This document shows, one piece after another, positions 1-7,597 of a stretch of DNA of 64,000 nucleotides (its first letter is position 1; each line of letters begins with the position of its first letter). Location: positions 310,001-374,000 of the forward strand of contig JACJXX010000002.1 in assembly GCA_020636435.1 (NCBI GenBank), read 5' to 3'. The notes under the pieces are model-generated. The model saw only the letters and a list, made by a program, of their open reading frames with translations, searched no databases and was not told where the DNA came from. The position numbers and the translations under genes are program-made. The DNA is from Lewinellaceae bacterium (GTDB taxonomy: Bacteria; Bacteroidota; Bacteroidia; Chitinophagales; Saprospiraceae).

Positions 1-125
1 GCCATGCCCTGGGGAATCAGCATCACGCCGACCGTAAGCCCGGCGAGCAGGTCGCCCCTGAGGTATGATTTTTTATACTTTGGCAGCCAATCGAGAATGG
101 GAATGTAAGAGCGGATATCCTTCAC
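1..125 (-). CDS. SulP-family anion transporter, N-terminal part (cut by window edge)
   Basis: Only about the first 41 residues are present; the rest lies beyond the left edge. The reverse-strand translation reads as the start of a SulP/SLC26 inorganic anion transporter: a WLPKY-type segment, then GDLLAGLTVGVMLIPQGMA, the conserved entry into the first membrane helix. It closely resembles the start of the complete SulP gene at 61000-62718. No ATG precedes it in frame after the last stop; GTG at 125-123 (GTG AAG GAT) is the best start. It lies downstream of the persulfide dioxygenase-rhodanese gene on the same strand, which suggests sulfite or sulfate export after sulfide oxidation (inference). 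Confidence 0.75.
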   Translation of the reverse strand, partial: MKDIRSYIPILDWLPKYKKSYLRGDLLAGLTVGVMLIPQGM

Positions 126-254
126 TGTTGAATCGTTGAATTGTTGTAATGTTCCACGGCTACCTGGTTGAACTGCTAAATTGGAGCCCTGCCCTACAAT
201 AGCCGAACCGTATAACAATCAACAATTAAACCATTTGGCCAGCCCTCCGGGGCT

Positions 255-1673
255 TTATGCCTCCGCCTTGCTGGAGCACTCGAAGTCCGTCCTGGGCAAG
301 CCGGCGGCGATGATTTCCTCCAGGGAGGATTGCACGTTGACGAGGTTGTCGTATCCTCTGGACTTCAAAATCGAGGCGGCGATGGTCGAGCGGTATCCGC
401 TGCGGCAATGCAGGTAGTAGCGTTCATCGTGGCGGATGGCGGCCATATTGTCGTTGATGAAATCCAGGGCAAAATGCTCGGCGGGTTCCAGCCGCTCGGC
501 ACTCCATTCGCCGGGCTTGCGCACGTCCAGGATTCTGATGTCGGGTTGTGCCTGGTAGCGCCGCGCGAACTCGCTGGCGTCAATCGAATCGATGGCGTCG
601 ACTTCCTTGCCGGCGGCTTTCCAGGCCGCCAGGCCGCCTTCCAGATAGCCGATGGCATTGTCGTAACCGACCCTCGACAAGCGCATGACCGTTTCTTCCT
701 CCCGGCCTTTCGGAGCGACGATCAGTATGGGCTGCTGCAAATCCGGGATCAGGGCGCCAACCCAGGGGGCGAAGGTGCCGTCCAACCCGATAAAGATGCT
801 GTTGGGGATGAAGCCTTTTGCGAAGTCTTCCTTATCCCTTACGTCGAGCACCAGGGCGTCGTGTGCATTGGCGGCAAGTTCGAAGGCTTCCGGGTTCAGG
901 GGGTGAGCGCCCCGCTCCAAGACGGCTTCAAAGCTCTCGTAGCCGGTCTTGTTGATCCTGGCGTTTTTGGCGAAATACTGAGGCGGGGGCAGCAGGCCCT
1001 CTGTCACTTCCCGGATGAATTCCTCCCGGCTCATGTCGGCGCGCAGGGCATAGTTCGTCTTTTTCTGGTTGCCCAGGGTGTCCCAGGTCTCTTTGCTCAT
1101 GTTTTTGCCACAGGCGGAACCAGCGCCATGGGCCGGATAGACGATTACATCGTCGGGCAGGGGCATGAGCTTGTTGCGGAGGCTGTCGAAGAGCCAGCCG
1201 GCCAGGTCTTCCTTGGTCAGGCTGCCCTTTTTCTGGGCCAGGTCGGGGCGGCCCACATCGCCGATGAAGAGCGTGTCGCCGGAGAAAATGGCGTATTCCT
1301 TGCCGTTTTCATCCAGCAGGAGGTAGGTCGTGCTCTCCGGGGTGTGCCCCGGGGTGTGCAGCACGCGAATGGCAATATCGCCCAGTTTGAATTCCTCCCC
1401 GTCTTTGGCTTCGTATTTTTCATAAGTTGTTTCGGCGCCTGGCCCGTAGACGATGCGCGCGCCGGTTTTCTCCGCCAGGTCGAGGTGCCCGGAAACAAAA
1501 TCGGCGTGGAAATGCGTTTCGAAAATATACTTGATCGCAGCTTTGTTGTCTTTCGCTTTTTTCAGGTAGGGTTCCGTTTCCCGCAAAGGGTCAACGATAG
1601 CAGCTTCGCCTTTGCTCTCAATATAGTAGGCGCCCTGCGCCAGGCATCCGGTATAAATCTGTTCGATCTTCAT
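255..1673 (-). CDS. MBL-fold persulfide dioxygenase fused to two rhodanese domains
   Basis: A 472-residue protein. Residues ~1-250 form a metallo-beta-lactamase fold of the ETHE1/persulfide dioxygenase type: HFHADFVSGH carries the metal-binding HxHxD motif, and HTPGHTPES and SGDTLFIGDVGRPDL follow. Two rhodanese domains come after. The first has VAPKGREEE where the catalytic Cys loop should be, so it is probably catalytically dead; the second has HCRSGYRS with the Cys and should be active. The likely role is oxidation of glutathione or low-molecular persulfide to sulfite with sulfur transfer, in the cytoplasm. The start at 1673 (MKIEQIYTG) is chosen because the open frame upstream runs into an inverted-repeat element and has no family similarity. 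A SulP gene follows at 125. Confidence 0.9.
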   Translation of the reverse strand: MKIEQIYTGCLAQGAYYIESKGEAAIVDPLRETEPYLKKAKDNKAAIKYIFETHFHADFVSGHLDLAEKTGARIVYGPGAETTYEKYEAKDGEEFKLGDIAIRVLHTPGHTPESTTYLLLDENGKEYAIFSGDTLFIGDVGRPDLAQKKGSLTKEDLAGWLFDSLRNKLMPLPDDVIVYPAHGAGSACGKNMSKETWDTLGNQKKTNYALRADMSREEFIREVTEGLLPPPQYFAKNARINKTGYESFEAVLERGAHPLNPEAFELAANAHDALVLDVRDKEDFAKGFIPNSIFIGLDGTFAPWVGALIPDLQQPILIVAPKGREEETVMRLSRVGYDNAIGYLEGGLAAWKAAGKEVDAIDSIDASEFARRYQAQPDIRILDVRKPGEWSAERLEPAEHFALDFINDNMAAIRHDERYYLHCRSGYRSTIAASILKSRGYDNLVNVQSSLEEIIAAGLPRTDFECSSKAEA

Positions 1674-1700
1674 TGGAAAGAGATTTTGGTATGTGTTATC

Positions 1701-1876
1701 GGCTAGTAGTCTGTCAACGTTTGAATGCGGGGTAAGGTATCTGCGAATTTTTCGTCTGGACAAGGCGAGGGTTCCCGACTTTAGCCGTAGCTAAGGGAGG
1801 TGGTTCCTTAACGTAGGCCAGGCGGAAAAGGCGCCATAGATTACCCTGCAATTTAAGCTTGACAGACTACTAGGCC
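1701..1876. repeat. Inverted-repeat element with TAGTAGTCTGTCAA ends
   Basis: TAGTAGTCTGTCAA at 1704-1717 is repeated in perfect inverted orientation at 1859-1872, with GGC/GGCC just outside. The ~175-bp interior has no start-to-stop gene and contains an inverted CGACTTTAGCCGTAGCTAAG segment. It sits directly upstream of the persulfide dioxygenase gene and so lies in its 5' leader or promoter region. Only one copy is seen here and no clear target duplication was found. It may be a miniature transposable element (inference). Confidence 0.6.
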
Positions 1877-1938
1877 AGTAAAGTGGAAAACAAAATTATG
1901 AAGATTCTTTCATATTTTCAAGGAGACAACCTGGAAGG

Positions 1939-2142
1939 CAAGGCAATTGCATGAAATATGTTTTGACCCCGAAGCGGGTCAAACGTCTATAGAATTATCC
2001 CGTATAATTAAATTTTCGACCTCAAAGAGGTCGTACAAACGGGTAGATGTACGACCTCTGCGAGGTCGGGAGGGCTTAAAACATCGTTTCCTATAAACAT
2101 ACGACCTTTTCAAGGTCGATCCCATTTCATGCGATTGCCATA
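1939..2142. mobile_element. 204-bp miniature element, copy 1 (9-bp target duplication)
   Basis: Base-identical over 204 bp to 50410-50613. The ends are imperfect inverted repeats (left CAAGGCAATTGCATGAAAT, right end as complement TATGGCAATCGCATGAAAT, 16 of 19 matching). CCTGGAAGG flanks it on both sides (1930-1938 and 2143-2151), a 9-bp target-site duplication. Inside are four short hairpins: TTTGACCC/GGGTCAAA (1962-1983), CGACCTC/GAGGTCG (2017-2033), CGACCTC/GAGGTCG (2052-2068) and CGACCTT/AAGGTCG (2102-2118). No transposase is encoded, so it would move in trans. It lies upstream of corA. Confidence 0.9.
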
Positions 2143-2193
2143 CCTGGAAGGTTGCGCTTTCCATTTTTCAAAATTTAGAGTATTTTGCCTCCC

Positions 2194-3282
2194 ATGATGA
2201 ATTTACGCAAAGCCAAACTCCCCTCCGTCCGCCTTCCCTTACGGCCCCGCAAGACAGGACTGCCGCCGGGTACGCTGATTTTCACCGGGAATAAAAAGGT
2301 AGAGGAAACCTACGTTACGCTGGTTCAATTCAATCCGGCCGGCGAGATTTTCGAGCAACACGCCAAGGAGAAGATTCCCCTTCCCGAGGAAGGCGCCCAG
2401 GTAAGCTGGTACGACATCCGCGGGCTGCACAATGTAGATTTGATACAGGAAATCGGCAACCGCTTCGAGATTCATCCCCTGGTGCTCGAGGATGTGCTCG
2501 ATACGCAGCAGCGGCCCAAGTTCGAGGAGTACGAAGGCGGCATTTTCCTGACGATTCAGGCCCTTGCGTTCGACCGTGAGGCGTTTGAAATAAAGACCGA
2601 ACAAGTGGCCATTTATGCCGGCCGAGGTTTCGTGGTTTCTTTTCAGGAAAATGAAGACGACCTGTTCCCCGCCATCCGGGAGCGCATCCAATCGGGCCGC
2701 GGCAAGATCAAGAAGCGGGGCGCCGACTATTTGGCGTATGCCTTGCTCGACAATATCGTGGATCATTACTATGTGTTGCTCGACCAGTTGGAGCTGGTGC
2801 TGTCTGAATTGGAGGAAGAAGTCCTTTCCAATCCCAACAGCAAAACCAAGCAGAAAATCCACGACCTGAAGTTCCAGTCCATTATGCTGCGCAAAATGGT
2901 GTCTCCGCTGCGGGAAGCCGTCAGCCGTTTTTCCAAAAGCGAGAGCCCCTTTATCGACGAATCGACCGGCATCTTCCTGCGCGACCTGTACGATCACACC
3001 ATTCAGGTAATGGACACCATAGACACCTACCGGGATGTGATGAGCGGGCTGTATGACCTCTACCTCTCCGAGATCAGTTTCAGAATGAACAATGTGATGA
3101 AGCTGCTCACCATCATTTCCACCATTTTTATCCCGCTTACTTTCCTGGCAGGCATCTATGGCATGAACTTCGACTACATGCCGGAGCTGCACTGGAAGTA
3201 CAGCTACTTCGTGTTGTGGGGCGCCATGGTCCTGATCACGGCAGGGTTGGTCTACTTATTCAGGCGAAAGGACTGGCTGTAG
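2194..3282 (+). CDS. corA: CorA-family magnesium/cobalt transporter
   Basis: About 362 residues, the usual CorA length. A long cytoplasmic, charged N-terminal domain contains the segment HPLVLEDVLDTQQRPKFEEY. Helices near residues 200-290 follow (LSELEEEVLSNP). Two C-terminal membrane helices have the signature YGMNFDYMPE between them, with the GMN selectivity-filter motif, and a short basic tail RRKDWL. It acts as an inner-membrane pentameric divalent-cation channel. Two adjacent ATGs (2194, 2197) are possible starts; the upstream TTG in frame is less likely. It is a single gene with no operon partner; the 204-bp miniature element lies 50 bp upstream. Confidence 0.93.
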   Translation: MMNLRKAKLPSVRLPLRPRKTGLPPGTLIFTGNKKVEETYVTLVQFNPAGEIFEQHAKEKIPLPEEGAQVSWYDIRGLHNVDLIQEIGNRFEIHPLVLEDVLDTQQRPKFEEYEGGIFLTIQALAFDREAFEIKTEQVAIYAGRGFVVSFQENEDDLFPAIRERIQSGRGKIKKRGADYLAYALLDNIVDHYYVLLDQLELVLSELEEEVLSNPNSKTKQKIHDLKFQSIMLRKMVSPLREAVSRFSKSESPFIDESTGIFLRDLYDHTIQVMDTIDTYRDVMSGLYDLYLSEISFRMNNVMKLLTIISTIFIPLTFLAGIYGMNFDYMPELHWKYSYFVLWGAMVLITAGLVYLFRRKDWL

Positions 3283-3778
3283 GGCTTACAACCTTGTTTT
3301 GTTCTACGGCCCCGATAAAATAAAAGACTGGACAATCTCAGAATAATTATGTATTTTTAGGTCGTAATTTCTTTAAGGAAGCCGTTTATCAACACAGGCT
3401 TCGACAAACCAGCCGGGATGGAACAAGTTCTTGCTCCAAAGCCATTCCCGCCCAGGCAAGAGTGGGAAAACGGCAAACGAGTTCAGGGTGTTTTCCGATC
3501 CGGCCAAGTAGCAACGCTATCTTTCTTTTTCTTACCCCCCCACGTCAACCGGCGCAGGCAGCACTGAGCAGAACAAGCGGCAGTACGCCTGGAGCATAGT
3601 GATCCGTTAATAACATTCCCCTTGTAAAGTGGAAGCAGAAAATTGAGAAAACGGCTGCTTTCACATCGCAAATCTCAGCTTATCATCAGAAAAGGCATGG
3701 CAGCCCCATTCCGAACGAAGGGCATTGTGTTCATTGGGGCCGGCCAGCAAGAAGCGTAAATCGCTAAACAAACATATT
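3283..3778. other. Gene-free stretch, nothing recognisable
   Basis: This holds about 500 bases between corA and the DUF6089-type gene. No open frame here resembles a protein family, and no long inverted repeat, tandem array or RNA gene was seen. An AT-rich patch near 3335-3375 could contain promoter elements, but no clear TAnnTTTG match was found. Confidence 0.5.
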
Positions 3779-4567
3779 ATGAGATTTCTATTGATCAGTA
3801 CACTACTGGCATGGGCAGTGCTCGTGCAGGCACAGGATTTTGAAGGGGGTGTCTATTTTGGAGGCATCTTCTACAGCGGAGACCTCTCCCCTAAAGTCCT
3901 TCCACGCTACACCCGCTTCATCGAACCGGCGGGCGGCATCGTATTCCGGTACCGGGACCGGGGCGTTTTGGGGCTGCGAGGCAGCCTCCTTTACGGCAAC
4001 CTGAAAGGGGATGATTCCCGCAGCGCCTACCCGGAGCGCAAGCTGGCCTTTCAAACCAACCTCCTCGAAGCTTCGGTTATCGCCGAATGGTACCTCATCC
4101 CGGATAACTTCCTGGGGGATTCTCCCCGGATCACACCTTACTTATTCGGAGGCGTAGCCGTTTTCCATTTCGACCCGGAAGCGCAATTTGAATCTGGCTT
4201 TGTCGCTTTACAGCCTCTCGGCACGGAAGGGCAGGGACTGGAGGACTATGAACGGCCGTACAGCCGGACGCAGTTTGCCATCCCCGTAGGCGCGGGCCTT
4301 CGCCTGCAGCTGGGCAAGCGCGGCGCCCTGAGCCTGGAGGCCAGCGCCCGGAAAATATTTACGGACTACCTCGACGACGTTACTGGAGCGGTGCTGAACT
4401 ACAACCGCATTTACGAGGAAAAAGGAGAGTTAGCCGCCCGCCTCAGCCGCCCGGACATCACCCCGGAGGAAGCCGCCTATATTTCCAACCTCTACAAACG
4501 GGGAGGAGACCGGTTTGACGCCTACGGCTCCATTGGAGTATCTTATACCTATCGTTTGAGCCGGTAG
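3779..4567 (+). CDS. Secreted/outer-membrane beta-barrel-like protein (DUF6089-like)
   Basis: A 262-residue protein with a clear signal peptide (MRFLLISTLLAWAVLVQAQ, cleavage after AQA/AQ). The mature part begins with DFEGGVYFGGIFYSGDLSP and alternates aromatic and small residues in beta-strand rhythm, ending RLSR. This matches the DUF6089/outer-membrane barrel proteins common in Bacteroidota, often linked to envelope or type IX secretion work; the specific role is unknown. The ATG at 3779 is chosen because it starts the signal peptide. Its 3' end overlaps the convergent msrA gene by 19 bp (4549-4567), so the two transcripts can pair at their ends. Confidence 0.75.
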   Translation: MRFLLISTLLAWAVLVQAQDFEGGVYFGGIFYSGDLSPKVLPRYTRFIEPAGGIVFRYRDRGVLGLRGSLLYGNLKGDDSRSAYPERKLAFQTNLLEASVIAEWYLIPDNFLGDSPRITPYLFGGVAVFHFDPEAQFESGFVALQPLGTEGQGLEDYERPYSRTQFAIPVGAGLRLQLGKRGALSLEASARKIFTDYLDDVTGAVLNYNRIYEEKGELAARLSRPDITPEEAAYISNLYKRGGDRFDAYGSIGVSYTYRLSR

Positions 4568-5049
4568 GCGGGTCGCCGGGGTGCCATCCCGTGGGTGTCG
4601 CAGTATTTCTGGTGGCGGGCTTCAGCCTGCCAGAAGGTGGAGGCCGGCTCCAGTTGGGTAAAGGCCTCCGGGCCGTTGCGCTGCAGCTCTTCCAGGAGCT
4701 GTTGGGCAACGGCTTTTTGTCCTTCATTTTGGCAAAAGATAGCGGAGCGGTATTGCCCGCCATTATCCCGGCGGTCGACGGTGGGGTCGTGAAGTTCGAA
4801 AAAAAGGCGCGCCAACGCTTCGAAGGAGGTGCGATCCGGGTCGAAGGTGATTTCTACGGCTTCAGCGTGGCCGGTAGTTTTGGCGCATACTTCTTTATAG
4901 GTAGGAAAATCTTTGTGCCCACCAGTATACCCGACGCGCGTAGAAATCACCCCTTCAGCCTGGCCAAAGAAATATTCCTTGCTCCAGAAGCAGCCGCAGG
5001 CGAATACGGCTATTTCAGCGTTTTTTTTTCCGGCACCCGTTTTTTCCAT
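4549..5049 (-). CDS. msrA: Peptide-methionine (S)-S-oxide reductase
   Basis: About 166 residues. The catalytic motif GCFW occurs near residue 18 (ACGCFWSKEYFF), followed by GVISTRVGYTGG and TGHAEAVEITFDP, as in MsrA. The C-terminal YCDTHG provides a likely resolving Cys. The enzyme reduces the S-epimer of methionine sulfoxide. The start at 5049 (MEKTGAGKK) lies inside the 3' end of msrB, giving a 40-bp overlap in another frame, so the two are probably translationally coupled. No signal peptide is visible, so it is cytoplasmic. The 3' end overlaps the convergent barrel gene. Confidence 0.93.
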   Translation of the reverse strand: MEKTGAGKKNAEIAVFACGCFWSKEYFFGQAEGVISTRVGYTGGHKDFPTYKEVCAKTTGHAEAVEITFDPDRTSFEALARLFFELHDPTVDRRDNGGQYRSAIFCQNEGQKAVAQQLLEELQRNGPEAFTQLEPASTFWQAEARHQKYCDTHGMAPRRPAYRLKR

Positions 5050-5423
5050 TCTTCCTGAGGAATGAACTTCATGGAAAGGGAGTTGACGCAGTGGCGGGTG
5101 TTCTTGGGCGTCATGCGCTCGCCGGTGAACACGTGCCCGAGGTGGCCGCCGCAGTTGTTGCAGAGAATCTCGGTCCGCCGCCCGTCGGCGTCGCGCTCGT
5201 GGCGCACGGCGCCCGGGATTTCGTCGTCGAAACTGGGCCAACCGCAGCCGGAGTCGAATTTGTCTTCCGATTTGTACAAAGGCGCTTCACAACGGCGGCA
5301 AACGTATACGCCGGCTGCTTTGAAGTTGTCATATTCGCCCGTAAACGGCCGCTCCGTGCCTTTGTGCGCGATGACGTATTCCTCTTCCTTGCTGAGTTCG
5401 TTCCAGTTGTCTTTGCTTTTCAT
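5010..5423 (-). CDS. msrB: Peptide-methionine (R)-S-oxide reductase
   Basis: A 137-residue protein matching MsrB over its whole length. It has zinc-binding CRRC and CNNC pairs, GCGWPSFDDEI, GGHLGHVF, and the catalytic cysteine in TRHCVNSLSM (RHCxNS). It reduces the R-epimer of methionine sulfoxide and complements MsrA. It is first in a two-gene operon, its 3' end overlapping msrA by 40 bp. The start at 5423 (MKSKDNWN) is the only suitable ATG. No export signal is present, so a cytoplasmic protein is expected. Confidence 0.95.
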   Translation of the reverse strand: MKSKDNWNELSKEEEYVIAHKGTERPFTGEYDNFKAAGVYVCRRCEAPLYKSEDKFDSGCGWPSFDDEIPGAVRHERDADGRRTEILCNNCGGHLGHVFTGERMTPKNTRHCVNSLSMKFIPQEEWKKRVPEKKTLK

Positions 5424-5480
5424 CGTGAGGTTTTTTTTCCTTCGTTTTATACAAATGGGAAGGGAAAAGGTTGGGGGTAA

Positions 5481-5590
5481 ATGGTGTTTCAGTGTATCAG
5501 TTTAACCCTGACAAGTACGCCCTCTCTTAGAATGTCCCGACACACCGATACACTGACACACCAATACACCGCCACTGACACCCCATTCCA
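5481..5590. repeat. Palindromic CAGTGTATC word-repeat element
   Basis: TCAGTGTATC at 5489-5498 and its exact complement GATACACTGA at 5547-5556 form the core of a hairpin. The arms continue with related words (CACACCAATACACC, CACTGACACC). The words match the AGTGTATC unit of the large octamer array at 62792-63080. It lies in the intergenic space between msrB and the DUF2007 gene, both transcribed leftward. Confidence 0.6.
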
Positions 5591-5594
5591 CTTT

Positions 5595-5813
5595 TCATTC
5601 CTCCTCAATCAGCTGCTCCTTCTTCAGGATGGCCAAAGCGGCTTCCGCCTTTTCTTTGGGCGTATAAAGAGCAGACTCTCCCAGGGAGGGGATAGCCGAG
5701 TCGCGCTTTTCGAGGATATGGCTTTCGATGCCGTTCTGCTTGAGGATGTCTTCGACGATCCTGGCTTTGAATTCTTCGACAGAGGAATAGATTCTTACCC
5801 AGCCTTCTTTCAT
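5595..5813 (-). CDS. DUF2007-type small protein
   Basis: A 72-residue protein: it opens with MKEGWVRIYSS, followed by a helix with VEDILKQNGIESHIL and an acidic KKEQLIEEE tail. This is the pattern of DUF2007 (a small ferredoxin-like 'putative signal-transducing' protein, PII-like fold), in which residues such as the NGIES turn are typical. The molecular role is unknown. It is monocistronic; the gene to its left (msrB) is separated by the CAGTGTATC repeat. Confidence 0.75.
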   Translation of the reverse strand: MKEGWVRIYSSVEEFKARIVEDILKQNGIESHILEKRDSAIPSLGESALYTPKEKAEAALAILKKEQLIEEE

Positions 5814-5885
5814 ATTAGTCTTGCGTTTTGGTTAATGTTTCTAATCTAACACCTTTTTGCCTGAAAATGTTAACGGCCTGGCACT

Positions 5886-6083
5886 GGAGAAATTACGGCT
5901 GCGCTGCCGTAACTTCTCAATAAATGTCGTTTTGCTGCCAGTCCTGTAAGGACGAAAGGCCGTTGCCAGGGCCATAAGGCCCTGGAAATGGGGTTTAGCG
6001 TTGTTTTAGTCCTGCCCCAAAGGGGCCACTATGTGGTAAGGACGACAGGTTTTATTCTATATATTGAGAAGCTACGCGCTGCC
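5886..6083. repeat. Hairpin-chain intergenic element
   Basis: An outer inverted repeat (GCAGCGC/GTA plus CTTCTCAAT near 5899-5921 against ATTGAGAAG near 6063) encloses several hairpins: GAGAA/TTACGGC palindrome at 5887-5917, GTCCT/AGGAC at 5941-5953, CAGGGCC/GGCCCTG near 5967-5983, and GCCCC/GGGGC near 6013-6025. The plan resembles the 204-bp element at 1939 (ends plus a string of short stems). It has no open frame of interest. It fills most of the gap upstream of the methyltransferase gene. Confidence 0.5.
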
Positions 6084-6317
6084 TGCCTCTCCCTCACCTT
6101 TCGTTCCTGAATAATGACTGGCGCCGCCACCACCCATGGTTCGAGCGGAATTTGATCGCTCATCTACACCAAAAAGTTCAACAGATTATCTGAACGGGAA
6201 AATGATTTTAATCAGTATTTTGGATTTTTCGGTTGCTACAAATTTGAAGGCGCCTTTACACATTCTTCGTCCGCCGAAGCCTTGGCGGAGGTGGATACAT
6301 TTTTACACCTTTTCACC

Positions 6318-7088
6318 ATGAACCCTTACCACCAATCCAACCGCGAGCGCTGGAACGCCGCCGCCCCCAAATGGAAGGCCATGATCGACCGCCGGGGCAA
6401 CTGGCAGGAAATCCCTACCCGGCCGGATCTCGTATTTGCCGAACAGGAAATGAAATATTTTACAGCGCTCGCCGGCAAAAAGGTGGCCGTGCTGGGCAGC
6501 GGCGACAATATGGCCGTGCTCGCCTTTGCCGGAATGGGCACTCGGGCCACCTCCGTAGACATTTCTGAAAAACAGCTGGAAAACGCCAGGGGCCGGGCGG
6601 CAACCCTGGAGTTGGACATCCAATTCCTGCAGGCGGATGTAACAGATCTTTCCGCCTTGCCGGATGCCGCGTTCGACCTGGTGTATACCGGCGGACACGT
6701 CGCGGTTTGGGTGTCTGATCTTCAGCAATACTACAACGAAGCCGGCCGCATCCTCCGGCCCGGCGGCCTGTTTATGGTCAACGAGTACCATCCTTTCCGC
6801 CGGATTTGGAAAAAGAATACCGGAAAGCTGGAGGTAGAAGCAGGCTACTACGACCCCGGCCCCTTCCGCTACGAATACACCAACGATATCCTGGAACCCG
6901 AGGCCGGCGGCTACCCCAGCTACGAATTTCACTGGACGGTGAGCGATCTCATTCAGGCGATGCTCCGGGCTGGCTGCCGGCTGGTTGAGGCGGCCGAGTT
7001 TGGCACGCATGTGGGGGACTGGGAGGGGGCGCCGCTGGAGGGGCTGCCGGAGTGGTTGTTGTTAGTGGGGAGGAAGGAGTTATACTGA
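6318..7088 (+). CDS. Class I SAM-dependent methyltransferase
   Basis: A 256-residue protein. The SAM-binding motif I is VAVLGSGDNM (residue ~56), with an acidic residue ending strand 2 (SVDIS). Motifs III/IV are ADVTDLSALPDAAFDLVYTGG, and RILRPGGLFMVNEYHP is the usual post-motif. This is the ubiE/methyltransferase-11 fold; the substrate cannot be told from sequence. The start at 6318 (MNPYHQSNRERWN) is preferred over an in-frame ATG at 6282 because family members begin with this NxxxRWNxxA segment. The last codons and the stop lie inside the left arm of the 7082-7183 palindrome. Confidence 0.85.
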   Translation: MNPYHQSNRERWNAAAPKWKAMIDRRGNWQEIPTRPDLVFAEQEMKYFTALAGKKVAVLGSGDNMAVLAFAGMGTRATSVDISEKQLENARGRAATLELDIQFLQADVTDLSALPDAAFDLVYTGGHVAVWVSDLQQYYNEAGRILRPGGLFMVNEYHPFRRIWKKNTGKLEVEAGYYDPGPFRYEYTNDILEPEAGGYPSYEFHWTVSDLIQAMLRAGCRLVEAAEFGTHVGDWEGAPLEGLPEWLLLVGRKELY

Positions 7089-7183
7089 CGCACGGCAGGT
7101 TTTGTCAGTTACAAAACCCGTCGGGTCAGCATATACTGACCTCGCGGTTTGTGCTTTGCACAAAACCAAGCGTGCGTCAGTAT
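7082..7183. repeat. 102-bp palindromic element overlapping a stop codon
   Basis: ATACTGACGCACG at 7082-7094 is matched exactly in reverse by CGTGCGTCAGTAT at 7171-7183. Three hairpins lie between them: GGTTTTGT/ACAAAACC (~7098-7118), GTCAG/CTGAC (~7124-7140), and GGTTTGTGC/GCACAAAACC (~7146-7166). The last codons (TTA TAC TGA) of the methyltransferase gene lie in the left arm, so the element may also end transcription. It has no T-run typical of a Rho-independent terminator. Confidence 0.65.
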
Positions 7184-7231
7184 GACAAACATTCGTAATG
7201 CTATGGCCATTGAGCGTTGAGTAGATTTTGC

Positions 7232-7275
7232 GACGTTTGATTTTTGATTTGTGACGTTTGATTTTTGACTTGCGA
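7232..7275. repeat. GACGTTTGATTTTTGA word repeat
   Basis: GACGTTTGATTTTTGA occurs twice (7232-7247 and 7253-7268), separated by a shortened copy (TTTGTGAC...). It is one of several intergenic arrays here that are built from near-identical words of 7-16 bases. No other feature is visible around it. Confidence 0.45.
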
Positions 7276-7401
7276 TTTGCCTTACGCAGGTTTGTTAGGG
7301 TGCCCATTTCCCGGCGGCAAGGGTTCTTATTCCTCAGAGAGTTGCCGTGTTCGCTCATTGGATAAGGAAGTTAAAGGGTAATGGCTTCTTCTCCCCACCC
7401 T

Positions 7402-7574
7402 TTAGGACCGCTGAACCGCCGGCTCTAAAACCGCCTCGTCATCTCCTTCCTTTTCCCAGTCGAGCGAAGCGATGACCACCAAAAACTGATCCTCCGGCAT
7501 CAACTGGCCTGGTTATTCCGACGGGCCGGGCTGTTGTCGCGCAGGGCGTAAGAGATGAAGATGTCGTAAGGCAT
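7402..7574 (-). pseudogene. Remnant of a TIR-domain gene
   Basis: From an ATG at 7574 the reverse strand reads MPYDIFISYALRDNSPARR, the hallmark start of a TIR domain (YDIFISYxxxD), then stops at 7500. Continuing in another frame, DQFLVVIASLDWEKEGDD follows, ending at TAA 7402. Little of a normal ~140-residue TIR domain remains, so the gene appears deleted and frameshifted. TIR domains of this class often act in immune or NAD-cleaving effectors. It lies just downstream (on the reverse strand) of the Rpn nuclease gene. Confidence 0.45.
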
Positions 7575-7597
7575 AAAAACTTATGTTCTAAAGGCTA

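Noticed and set aside
1674..1763. Earlier start for the persulfide dioxygenase
   Set aside because: The 30 extra residues derive from the inverted-repeat element and resemble nothing in the family.
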